A stretch of 64,000 nucleotides of DNA, taken from positions 930,001 through 994,000 of the forward strand of contig NZ_FXUG01000001.1 in NCBI RefSeq assembly GCF_900182915.1, written 5' to 3'. How positions within the stretch are numbered: position 1 is the first letter of the stretch; the number at the start of each line of letters is the position of its first letter. The notes beneath the pieces were generated by a model. The model saw nothing but the letters and a program-made list of their open reading frames with translations. It searched no databases and was not told the DNA's origin. Below, in pieces: positions 19,928-28,040 of this stretch. A program made the translations under genes and the position numbers. This DNA is from Neorhodopirellula lusitana. GTDB lineage: Bacteria > Planctomycetota > Planctomycetia > Pirellulales > Pirellulaceae.

Positions 19928-21607
19928 TTAATTTTTGAGTACGCCCTTTTTCTTTTGGTCGGGCTTTTGCTTCTTGTTTTTCCTTTTCTTGCCGTAGCTC
20001 GCATTGGGATTGGGCGGTGTGCCCGGAGCGTCGTGCTCGATGTCATGTTGGTCGAACGGTTCGACAATTTTAGTCAGCCGATCTCGCTGTTCCCGATGCA
20101 GTTCGAGGGCGTCGTTCCAATTGTCAATTTTAGGATAGCTGATCAAGTCGTCCGGTTGTTCTCGTACGTCCCACCAGCGGTCATTCCCATCTTTCATGAG
20201 ATACTTGTTGCGGATCAGTGTGTCGGCGCCCCGGTAGGCATAAATCCATTCGCGATGTTCGGCCTTGTCCGTCGTTAGATACGGCCAAAGACTGACTCCA
20301 TCGATTGGGTAATCGGACGGAATCTTTGCGCCCACAATATCGGCGATCGTGGGAAGGAAGTCACACAGGTTGACCAGGATGTCTTGCTCGCCCAGTTTCG
20401 TCATGCCGGGCGCGTAAATGATCAACGGCACATGGGTGCCCTTTTGGCGATCGGACTGATGCTTGCCGTATCCGCTGGTCCCGTTGTCGGCGCAGAAGAT
20501 CAAGATCGTGTTGTCGGCAATGCCCATCTTGTCGAGCTTTCGCCGATACAACCACATTTGATAATCGAGGTAGTTCACATGGTTGTGGATTCCAGGTTCG
20601 GTTACGGTGCCATGGGTATCGTATTGGCCTTCGTCACCCGTGATTTTAGGTTCCACACGGGTATAGCCTGTACCGTCCCAGTGGACGATCGGCGCGCCTG
20701 GCCACTTGGTGTTTTCTTCCGGATCGAACCAATCGAAGGCGTCATGGCCTAGGTGCGAGCAGTGGTATACGAAGAACGGTTCTTTCTTGGCTTGTTGTCG
20801 GTCCATGTATTCAAACACAAAGTCCAGTTCCACGTCCGGTCCATAAGTGTGTAGCCCAAAGTCATCACGTGATTCAGCAGTGTTTGGCCACCATTGGAAT
20901 TCTTGGCTGGATGACGGATGGTTCATCAAACGCACATGCGGATACCAATACCAACCGTGTTGCATGTAGGTGTCGGCTGGTTTGTCGGAGTCGACATTGA
21001 TCAGGATTCGCTCGCCGCCCTGCTTGCGATAGATATGTTTGAAATCGGTGTAGGGATTGTCTTTGTCGCTCAAATTGCCTGGCGTAAAGCAGCCTTCGTC
21101 GAAACCAAACCGGGTTAAGTCGCCGACCATCTGCGTTTTGCCAGCCCAAAAAGTACCGTAGCCCGCTTGCTGGGCAATGTGTCCGAGTTGGATTGGCGAG
21201 CTTTCATAGAGCGGCCATTTTTCGTAGTTGCCATTGGGGCGAAGTACCTCACCTATGTCACCGTTGGTCCACCATTTGTGCCGGTGGGCGTAGCGACCAG
21301 TCATCATCATCGCGCGGCTTGGCGAGCACACGGTCGTCGCCCAGGTTGTCTTGACCCAGCAACCCTCGTTGGCCAATTCGTCCAATACCGGCGTTTCGGC
21401 TCGGTACTGCATGTCGCGGGTGTCACCGCCTTCAGGCGGACTCCAGACCGTCGATCCATACAGCGGTAATTCGCGTGCACTGATGTCGTCGGCAAACAAC
21501 AGAATGATGTTCGGCTTGTCGGCAGCGTGACTGACCGAAGACGCGACCAGCGTCGCAAAGGTGAAAAGAACCAGCGGGAGGTGATGACTCATCAGTCTTT
21601 GTTTCAA
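19928..21607 (-). CDS. Type I (S1) sulfatase D
   Basis: 559 residues, signal peptide about 1-28. Markers: LFADDISARELPLYG near 37, formylglycine motif CSPSRAMMMTGRYAH with Cys94, WAGKTQMVG in place of the usual GKWHLG, HCSHLGHDAF, and CADNGTSGYGKHQSD. The C-terminus ends in a lysine-rich tail (GKKRKNKKQKPDQKKKG), unusual for an exported sulfatase and possibly for binding acidic polysaccharide. It is first in the minus-strand operon with the GH86-like enzyme and sulfatases C and B; the gap to the GH86 gene is 110 bases. Substrate not assigned. Confidence 0.92.
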   Translation of the reverse strand: MKQRLMSHHLPLVLFTFATLVASSVSHAADKPNIILLFADDISARELPLYGSTVWSPPEGGDTRDMQYRAETPVLDELANEGCWVKTTWATTVCSPSRAMMMTGRYAHRHKWWTNGDIGEVLRPNGNYEKWPLYESSPIQLGHIAQQAGYGTFWAGKTQMVGDLTRFGFDEGCFTPGNLSDKDNPYTDFKHIYRKQGGERILINVDSDKPADTYMQHGWYWYPHVRLMNHPSSSQEFQWWPNTAESRDDFGLHTYGPDVELDFVFEYMDRQQAKKEPFFVYHCSHLGHDAFDWFDPEENTKWPGAPIVHWDGTGYTRVEPKITGDEGQYDTHGTVTEPGIHNHVNYLDYQMWLYRRKLDKMGIADNTILIFCADNGTSGYGKHQSDRQKGTHVPLIIYAPGMTKLGEQDILVNLCDFLPTIADIVGAKIPSDYPIDGVSLWPYLTTDKAEHREWIYAYRGADTLIRNKYLMKDGNDRWWDVREQPDDLISYPKIDNWNDALELHREQRDRLTKIVEPFDQHDIEHDAPGTPPNPNASYGKKRKNKKQKPDQKKKGVLKN

Positions 21608-21763
21608 AGAAGTTGTACTTGTTATGATTGTCGTCCAAACGAAAAACAGGGTCGCCCAGTTGCGTTAGGGGCGACCCCGTTTGAAATCGAATTGGCTTGT
21701 TGTAGCCCAGTGGATTTGCACCCAGAGGACCATGGGCCATGGTGTCGGCTAGGCGAATTAGCA

Positions 21764-21822
21764 ACCAGTCAGGACACGATCGAAAAAGGTCATTTTTCGA
21801 TCTCTTGTCCCGTGTTACTGGT
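21764..21822 (-). terminator. Long hairpin terminator after the DUF1559-lipoprotein pair
   Basis: The core is a perfect inverted repeat GATCGAAAAA / TTTTTCGATC (21778-21787, 21793-21802) with a 5-base loop. Outer arms GGACA/TGTCC and ACCAGT/ACTGGT extend it to about 59 bases. It begins one base beyond the lipoprotein stop codon. This is the clearest terminator-like structure in the window. Confidence 0.7.
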
Positions 21823-21823
21823 C

Positions 21824-22009
21824 CTATTTCTCCGCGGCCTCGGCTTCTTCTTGATGCCGTTTCTCGGTCGCGTCTTGCATTTTTAGAAATTCAGCAAGTT
21901 CGTCCGGGGAAGCATTGTCCGCCGCGCTTCTGCTGGTCGGTTCGCTGCAACCGATGCTTGGGGCAAGAAGGGCACAAAACACAAAGAAGCCAGAAAGAAT
22001 TGTCTTCAT
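21824..22009 (-). CDS. Small lipoprotein paired with DUF1559 gene (copy 1)
   Basis: 61 residues. The N-terminus is a lipoprotein signal (MKTILSGFFVFCALLAPSIG followed by Cys21, lipobox SIGC). The mature part is about 40 residues, acidic and helical (SPDELAEFLKMQDATEKRHQ), with no known domain. It lies about 170 bases downstream of a DUF1559 gene on the same strand and is closed by a strong hairpin. A similar small lipoprotein follows the other DUF1559 gene at 43.6 kb, which supports it being real despite its size. Confidence 0.72.
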   Translation of the reverse strand: MKTILSGFFVFCALLAPSIGCSEPTSRSAADNASPDELAEFLKMQDATEKRHQEEAEAAEK

Positions 22010-22181
22010 TAAAATACCAAGAAAGTTGATTGGGAAACGGCCGGAAAGTCCGGGACAACGGGCCGTTAGGGGGAAACGCTACCGGCGATGCGACATGCCA
22101 ATGTAGTGCATCGACTTGCCGTCGTGCCGGTAGAGCGTTTCTTCCCAACTGCCTTAGACGAGGAGTTAAGGATCTAGCGGG

Positions 22182-23465
22182 TTACAATTCTGCTTCGATC
22201 ACTTCTTTGCTGGCACGGGTCCCCAAGGCACCCCACAATCCGTAGGGGCTTGCGGCACCGACGACGTTACTTGGTGTCGCTGCGCCACCGCTATTGTAGG
22301 AAACGGGGACTTGGCTTTGCGTGCCCGACTCGATCGAGTCCGTGATGAATTTGACGGCACCGTCGGACATCAGAATGTGACAGCCACCTTGGTGTCGGCT
22401 ACTTGGTGGAATGAAGCCAGGTCGCCCACGATCAGCCCAGTTTTGCCACTGAGTTTGGTCGTACGAGTCGTCAGCCAGGCAAACAGGCGAGTTTGGCGGC
22501 AGAATAGTCTGCATGCCTGTGAACAATGGCAAGCCTTCGGCCCATCGATATCCACGGGCAGCACTGGAGCTTTCCAGGGTGGTGATCAATGTTGTGGAGC
22601 TTACCCAGAACTGAGGACGTGTTGCGTCAATGTTGGCATGGTTAGAACATAGGTTAGGAGCTCCGCTAGCAGCACCTGAACTGTTCTCGATCGAAAGACC
22701 AGTTTCGGCATTCGTTCGCGTGTCTTGGTCGCCCAAGTCCGTCGCAATTTCTCCGGCCATGATCGTGTTGGATAGTCCATCTAGAATATCTCGGAAGGCG
22801 GTCGATTGACGCGCAACGAATACGCCGCGTGCACCGGCGTTGGAACGCACCGACAAACCTAAACTGTTTCCATTGACAGCAACGTCAGGAGCAATTTGGC
22901 CGCGATGGAAAGCGCCTCCGACCATTCGCGAGTAGCTGTCGCCCAGGCAGGCACCAATGTTGGTCCGGCCCATCGAGGGTAGCCCAAACCCTGGGTCGCT
23001 TGGGCAACGGAGTGTGGGGATATCAATCATCCACGGCAAGTAGCGAGCTTGCGATGGGTTAGGCCCCATTGCCGGCCAATCGCTGGGGGTGCTGCCATCG
23101 GTGTTGGGGCCGTTAGGGTTGCTGATTTGTTCCCAAAGAGCTTGTCCTTCGAAGAACGGTGTTAGTCCAACCAACCAGCTAAGACGCCCGGCGTTGTTGG
23201 TCAGTTGATAAGAATTGAAGAAGTTCGATCCTTTGACCGCTGGGTCGGTGCCGCCGGCTTGTCGAGGAAGTTTCTTGTACGCACTGTGGTAGTTGTGTAC
23301 CGCCAAGCCGATTTGCTTGAAGTTGTTGCTGCAACTCATACGTCGAGCCGCTTCGCGAGCCGCTTGGACGGCGGGCAACAGTAGTCCTACCAAGACGCCG
23401 ATGATCGCGATGACGACCAGTAGCTCTACAAGCGTGAACGCCTGTCGTGGATGTGAACGTTGCAT
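22182..23465 (-). CDS. DUF1559 prepilin-like protein 1
   Basis: About 427 residues. The N-terminus is a type IV prepilin/type II pseudopilin leader: a short basic peptide, then FTLVELLVVIAIIGVLVG, with cleavage and methylation expected at Phe. The DUF1559 pattern follows (AAREAARRMSCSNNFKQIGL) and near the C-terminus the H-X9-DG signature (HILMSDGAVKFITDSI). The start at 23465 is chosen because an AAAGGAAA ribosome-binding site lies upstream and the leader is typical; the frame is open to 23738. Such proteins are highly expanded in planctomycetes and probably form surface or periplasmic pseudopilin-like structures; function is not established. Confidence 0.93.
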   Translation of the reverse strand: MQRSHPRQAFTLVELLVVIAIIGVLVGLLLPAVQAAREAARRMSCSNNFKQIGLAVHNYHSAYKKLPRQAGGTDPAVKGSNFFNSYQLTNNAGRLSWLVGLTPFFEGQALWEQISNPNGPNTDGSTPSDWPAMGPNPSQARYLPWMIDIPTLRCPSDPGFGLPSMGRTNIGACLGDSYSRMVGGAFHRGQIAPDVAVNGNSLGLSVRSNAGARGVFVARQSTAFRDILDGLSNTIMAGEIATDLGDQDTRTNAETGLSIENSSGAASGAPNLCSNHANIDATRPQFWVSSTTLITTLESSSAARGYRWAEGLPLFTGMQTILPPNSPVCLADDSYDQTQWQNWADRGRPGFIPPSSRHQGGCHILMSDGAVKFITDSIESGTQSQVPVSYNSGGAATPSNVVGAASPYGLWGALGTRASKEVIEAEL

Positions 23466-23718
23466 GTTCGAAGTTTCCTTTAGAAAATGGAGTAGATGAG
23501 ATAAGCGTGAGATTCTGCGAGTGGGGATTACGGTGCCGCAGAACTCTGCTTCTGGTAGGTTTGTCCACTCAATGGGGTAAGGTTTCGAAGAAAAAGGAAG
23601 ATTTCCGATACTTTTCAATTGTTCTTGGACAATACCTGTGTGGATGGCGTTGAACCGGTTTCGCGTAATTCCGGTGACGACTTTCACTGACCCTAAAACA
23701 GCAACCCGATTGACGAAG

Positions 23719-24267
23719 ATGACGGCGGAATTGGACAACTCGAATGCAGGTTCGGGAGGGAATCATGCGAATCTGGTGTCTTTGTTGACTCAGCATCAGG
23801 GCGAGTTGCGAGGTTTTATCTTGTCAGCGGTTGGCGACGCGAATCACGCCGCGGATATCTTGCAGCGAACGAACTTGAAAATCTGGGAAAACGCTGACTC
23901 GTTTCGAACCGAGGCTCCGTTTCTTCCTTGGGCGTTCACGATTGCGAACTATGAGGTGTTGAGTTTCTTTCGAGATCGAGGGCGAGAGCAAGTGGCTTTC
24001 TATCCCGATATCGCGGAATCATTGATGAAGTCGTCTAGGAAAATGTTTGACGACTGGGCCGCAAAGCAAGAGGCACTGAATCACTGCATTCGCAAGCTGG
24101 AGCAAAAGCAGACCGAAGTCATTCGCCTTCGATACTCTGAACGTATTCCGCTAGCGACCATTGCGACGCAGACGGGGAGAACAACGCAGGGCGTGAAAAG
24201 TTTGCTGTTAAGAACGCGACAAAAATTGCGAGACTGCATTCAATTGAAGTTGAGCCAAGAACACTGA
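23719..24267 (+). CDS. ECF-type RNA polymerase sigma factor 2
   Basis: About 182 residues from the ATG at 23719; an earlier in-frame ATG at 23644 is possible. Region 2: LLTQHQGELRGFILSAVGDA, then ADILQRTNLKIWENADSF and PWAFTIANYEVLSFFRD. Region 4 helix-turn-helix: LEQKQTEVIRLRYSERIPLA, then TIATQTGRTTQGVKSLLLR. It belongs to the same sigma group as the gene at 7157 but is clearly diverged. It is divergent from the DUF1559 gene and followed after 24 bases by its FecR-like partner. Regulated promoters are unknown; the flanking sulfatases are candidates. Confidence 0.88.
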   Translation: MTAELDNSNAGSGGNHANLVSLLTQHQGELRGFILSAVGDANHAADILQRTNLKIWENADSFRTEAPFLPWAFTIANYEVLSFFRDRGREQVAFYPDIAESLMKSSRKMFDDWAAKQEALNHCIRKLEQKQTEVIRLRYSERIPLATIATQTGRTTQGVKSLLLRTRQKLRDCIQLKLSQEH

Positions 24268-24291
24268 GTCTGGACCCCGAATCGTAATTTG

Positions 24292-26058
24292 ATGACAAAA
24301 CAAACTGAACGACGAATTGACGAACTGTTGCTGCAAGTCACCGGGGGTGACTGCACTAGCGAAGAACGCGATGAATTGAATGAGTTATTGCGCGCCCATC
24401 CGGAACTTCACACTGCCGTCGTGGAGTCTCTGGTGATGGATGCTTTGATCATGGAGCACTTGCAAGTGCAGGAGCTTCCGACGCTGGTCAACGCCCTGTT
24501 GGTAGACGATTTCGAATCGACCAAACTCGCTGGTTCCCGGCCGGAGCAAGGTTTATTGAATCCTTGGCCTAAGTCCAGTTCCATGCCATCTTTGTCCGCG
24601 ATGTCTTGGACCGGCATTCTAGGCGCCGCAGCAGCGATCCTGGTCGGGGCATCGCTGTTCGTTACAGGTTTATTGCGACCGGACGTGGACGTGGCAACGC
24701 TGCCAAGTTCGCCGGTCACTCAACCATCGGCCGCAAAGACTTTCAAATCGAAGTCCGTTTCGAAAACCGTCCATCAGACCGAGCCAAATGTCGTGGTGGG
24801 CGCGATCACCTTGAGCGGGGACGCGAGGTGGTCGCCGGAGAAAAAAGTCGGTGATCCTGTGGTTTTGGGTGACCTGAATTTGTTTGCCGGTCGAGGGCGA
24901 ATTCACTTGACTAACGGTGTGATTATCTGGGCGGATGCAACAAAACAGCCTGTCGAAATGTGTTTCAATGGCGATGGGTCGTTGGACGTTCTTCGAGGCA
25001 AAGTTTCTGCGGATGTGAGTGAAGAAGCACTTGGTTTTTCGATGCAAACACCGTCTACACGTGTCGTTGACGCAGGGACAAGATTTAGCGTGGATGTTGA
25101 TCCCAGCGTGAATCCCTCGGACGTGGTTAGCCGAGTGACTGTCTTGTCGGGGGCCGTTTCTTGCTTGCCAGCCAAGGGGCAGGTGAAAAAGAATCTAGCG
25201 ATGTTGGTGCCCGGTAAAACGATGCAGTTCCAGGGCCCGCGTGACTACGCTGGGACTCAGTTGGATGCACCGCTTGTTGAGGCGGGGGAACTGGATTGGA
25301 TGAAATCCTCAGGCGATCTTCATGACCGCAACCTTATTGCCTATGAGAATTTTCGCTATCCGGTCGGTGTGTTCGGGAAGAATTTGAATGGCGAAGGTTG
25401 GAGCAATTTTTGGCATCGATCCAGCTATGTCAACGGAGTCGCCGTCGCGGTGATTCGTGATGGCAGCTATATCGCTTCGCCGGCATGGATGGGCAGTCGT
25501 GATAGTAGGTACTTCGTGGTGCCTGCGGCGACGGGATGTGGTCGCGAGTTGGCCAACCCGATCAGTTTGGACCAGGACCGTGACATCTATGTTAGCTTTG
25601 GTGTGCGAAAGAAGCGGTTGGCTGAAAATGACTTGAAGCGATCCGCCAGTGGGATTACTTTCCGCGCCTCTCCTGAAAAGGACTCGCCACTGGTGAAGGG
25701 CGAACGACGTGAAATTGTCGCTTTGGCGTCAATCGGCCACGGCGACCGACTGCTTTGCTCAACCGGTGTGGGACGATACCGCACTGGCCGTGCCTTGGAA
25801 TCGGATCGCAGCTACTTGATGGTGATGAAATTGGCGATTCGCAAGGACGAGCCGGATCAGGTAATGGCTCGAGCCTACGAGGCTGACAGCATGCCGCCAA
25901 TGGTCCCGCCGACAAAGTGGGATTGTCAAGCCAAACCTTCCCGGCACAGCGGTTGGTTGCAGACGGTGAATCTTTGGAGCGATCCGCACGCAATCGTTGC
26001 GTTTGATGAACTACGTATCGGGGACACTTGGGAATCGGTCGTGCCGTTGCGAAACTGA
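24292..26058 (+). CDS. FecR-like transmembrane anti-sigma protein 2 with LamG-like C-terminus
   Basis: 588 residues. The N-terminal cytoplasmic part (1-104) has the helical pattern RIDELLLQVTGGDCTSEERD, then LNELLRAHPELHTAVV. One membrane helix follows (about 105-128). The exported part carries a FecR-type domain (about 165-320; LTNGVIIWADATKQPVEM, then VVDAGTRFSVDVDPS). Residues about 345-588 form a beta-sandwich ending FDELRIGDTWESV, which aligns with the end of the protein at 7767-9374. The ATG at 24292 is used; a TTG sits just upstream. As with the first pair, it probably senses an outside ligand and releases the sigma factor. Confidence 0.82.
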   Translation: MTKQTERRIDELLLQVTGGDCTSEERDELNELLRAHPELHTAVVESLVMDALIMEHLQVQELPTLVNALLVDDFESTKLAGSRPEQGLLNPWPKSSSMPSLSAMSWTGILGAAAAILVGASLFVTGLLRPDVDVATLPSSPVTQPSAAKTFKSKSVSKTVHQTEPNVVVGAITLSGDARWSPEKKVGDPVVLGDLNLFAGRGRIHLTNGVIIWADATKQPVEMCFNGDGSLDVLRGKVSADVSEEALGFSMQTPSTRVVDAGTRFSVDVDPSVNPSDVVSRVTVLSGAVSCLPAKGQVKKNLAMLVPGKTMQFQGPRDYAGTQLDAPLVEAGELDWMKSSGDLHDRNLIAYENFRYPVGVFGKNLNGEGWSNFWHRSSYVNGVAVAVIRDGSYIASPAWMGSRDSRYFVVPAATGCGRELANPISLDQDRDIYVSFGVRKKRLAENDLKRSASGITFRASPEKDSPLVKGERREIVALASIGHGDRLLCSTGVGRYRTGRALESDRSYLMVMKLAIRKDEPDQVMARAYEADSMPPMVPPTKWDCQAKPSRHSGWLQTVNLWSDPHAIVAFDELRIGDTWESVVPLRN

Positions 26059-26074
26059 CGCAAGACACACTACG

Positions 26075-26119
26075 CCAACCGTGTCGGGACCAACCGTGTC
26101 GGGACCAACCGTGTCGAGA
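26075..26119. repeat. 15-bp tandem repeat (3 units)
   Basis: CCAACCGTGTCGGGA occurs at 26075-26089 and 26090-26104; the third unit at 26105-26119 has one change. It starts 16 bases after the FecR-like gene stop. Confidence 0.9.
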
Positions 26120-26183
26120 TCGGTTTTTTCTCGCTGTTGAGGTCGATGGGATTGCCCATGACACTTCGTGGGTTGTCCAAGTA

Positions 26184-26217
26184 CCTTTTGTCATGCGGCA
26201 CCTTTTGTCATGCGGCA
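26184..26217. repeat. 17-bp direct repeat (2 units)
   Basis: CCTTTTGTCATGCGGCA occurs twice without a gap (26184-26200, 26201-26217). The rest of the 363-base gap between the FecR-like gene and sulfatase E holds nothing else recognisable. Confidence 0.85.
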
Positions 26218-26421
26218 TCTCTGGTCATATAGCATCGCGGGGCAAACACGCAGGTTCTTGTACTCGCAGGCTCTTTATACTCGTATGACTTGTAGTGGGG
26301 GCAACAACGATGTTCGCCTCTGGAATTGGATGGGCAACGTCGGCTTCGTCCGCTGGGGTGACCGCCAAACCGAGAAAGGCGACGAGTGTGAAGAGCGGAA
26401 TTGGCATTGAGATGAAGTGAC

Positions 26422-27903
26422 CTACTTGAATGTTGGCTCAGGCTCGGGCGAATAGCCCTCTTTGGTGGCTTTGCCTGGAATCGCATCCAAGAAGAACTGA
26501 TCACGATGTTTGTGATACGCTTTGTACCCCTGCATGCGGTTGGGCGTGTTTGCCCCGTTCCATTTTTCCCACTGGCTGCGAAGCAACGACACCTTGTCGG
26601 GAGACGTTGCCGCTAAGTCGTTCGTTTCCCCAGCATCGTCGGGCAGGTACAGCAGCTCTTTGGGGGAGCCCGGCTTATCTTGCAAATGTTTGTAACGATC
26701 CGCCGACAAGATTGACCAACGGGACCCTTCACCGTCTCGCCAGTACAGGTAATCGTGCGGCGGTGCAGTTTGTTCGCCGGACAAGACGGACGTTAGGTCT
26801 TTCCCTTCCAGTAATTTTTTGCCGTTCCACTTTGTTGGGACTTGGGCAACGGACACTGCGGTTGCGGCAATGTCCAGCGAAATCACCGGGTGCTCGAACT
26901 TCGTGCCTGCCGTGATCCGCTTAGGCCAGGACACAACGAACGGCACGTGAACGCCGCCGTCGTAGAGATTCCCTTTGCCGCCGCGAAACGGTGTGTTCGT
27001 TGATCCGTTCCATTTGCCAGGTTGTTGTTTCGTGGGTTGTGGACCGCCGTTGTCGCTCAAGAAGAACACGAGCGTGTTTTCTCGCAAGCCGTTTTCGTCC
27101 AACGCCGTCAGCACTTTGCCAATGCCGGCGTCCATCACGTCGACCATCGCTGCGTACGTTCGCCGTTTTTGATCCTTGATGTGGGAATAGCGGGCGATGG
27201 CTTCTTTGGGAGCTTGTTGTGGAGCGTGCGGCGCGTTGTAGGAAACGTATAGAAAGAACGGTTCCGCTTGATTGCGATGGACAAATTCGGCGGCATCGTT
27301 GCTGAGTGCGGTGGTTAGGTAGCCTTCAAAATCGGCGGGGCGACCGCTGCGTTCGAGGGCCTGCAAGTAGCCTTCTTTGACAGGCTGTGTCAGGTCGATG
27401 CGAAAGTAATCGTGTCCGCCGCCCAGGAAGCCGTAGAAATAGTCGAAGCCGCGATTGAGCGGATGAAACGGTGGAGCGCCCCCGAGGTGCCACTTGCCAA
27501 TCACGCCAGTTCGGTAGCCTGCCTTTTGTAGGCGGGCGGGAAACAACATTTCGGCTGGGTCGATGCCCATGTATGGGTTCGATAGGTCGTATGCCGGATT
27601 GGTTTCGAACCCAAAGCGATGTTGGTAACGCCCCGAAAGCAAACCCGCACGACTGGGGCCGCAGTACGGATGAGTGACGTAGCCATTGGTGCACGTCATT
27701 CCGCTCGCGGCCAATGAATCGAGATTGGGTGTCTCGATGTCGGTTGATCCGGTGAACCCGGTATCGGCGTATCCCATGTCGTCGGCCATGAACACCACGA
27801 TGTTCGGTTGGTCAGCACCCAATGCGAAAGATGCTTGGCACCAGGTGATGGCGATCAATAAAAGGGGAAGCGTGGAAATGATGTTCTTCATGTTTTTCTT
27901 CAT
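26422..27903 (-). CDS. Type I (S1) sulfatase E
   Basis: About 493 residues from the ATG at 27903, which opens the signal peptide (about 1-30); the frame extends 231 bases upstream through a tandem-repeat region and that part is not protein-like. Markers: MADDMGYADTGFTG near 39, formylglycine motif CGPSRAGLLSGRYQHRFG with Cys81, GKWHLGG, SYNAPHAPQQAP, LSDNGGPQP. The pattern is the arylsulfatase/N-acetylgalactosamine-sulfatase-like branch common in planctomycetes. It is the last of four consecutive minus-strand sulfatase genes (H-G-F-E). Confidence 0.93.
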   Translation of the reverse strand: MKKNMKNIISTLPLLLIAITWCQASFALGADQPNIVVFMADDMGYADTGFTGSTDIETPNLDSLAASGMTCTNGYVTHPYCGPSRAGLLSGRYQHRFGFETNPAYDLSNPYMGIDPAEMLFPARLQKAGYRTGVIGKWHLGGAPPFHPLNRGFDYFYGFLGGGHDYFRIDLTQPVKEGYLQALERSGRPADFEGYLTTALSNDAAEFVHRNQAEPFFLYVSYNAPHAPQQAPKEAIARYSHIKDQKRRTYAAMVDVMDAGIGKVLTALDENGLRENTLVFFLSDNGGPQPTKQQPGKWNGSTNTPFRGGKGNLYDGGVHVPFVVSWPKRITAGTKFEHPVISLDIAATAVSVAQVPTKWNGKKLLEGKDLTSVLSGEQTAPPHDYLYWRDGEGSRWSILSADRYKHLQDKPGSPKELLYLPDDAGETNDLAATSPDKVSLLRSQWEKWNGANTPNRMQGYKAYHKHRDQFFLDAIPGKATKEGYSPEPEPTFK

Positions 27904-27940
27904 GGTGCGTCTTTCGAACAGACGGCCCCGCAAGTCGGGA

Positions 27941-27985
27941 GACTGTGATTTGGAAAACAGTGAGTTGGGAAGCAGTGAGTTGGGT
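27941..27985. repeat. 15-bp degenerate tandem repeat (3 units)
   Basis: Units GACTGTGATTTGGAA, AACAGTGAGTTGGGA and AGCAGTGAGTTGGGT follow without gaps. It lies just upstream of sulfatase E, between sulfatase genes F and E. Confidence 0.75.
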
Positions 27986-28040
27986 GGCTGTTGTGGGAGA
28001 TCGTGATGGAGTGTTTGGGGCGGAATTGCTAGCGAATTCG

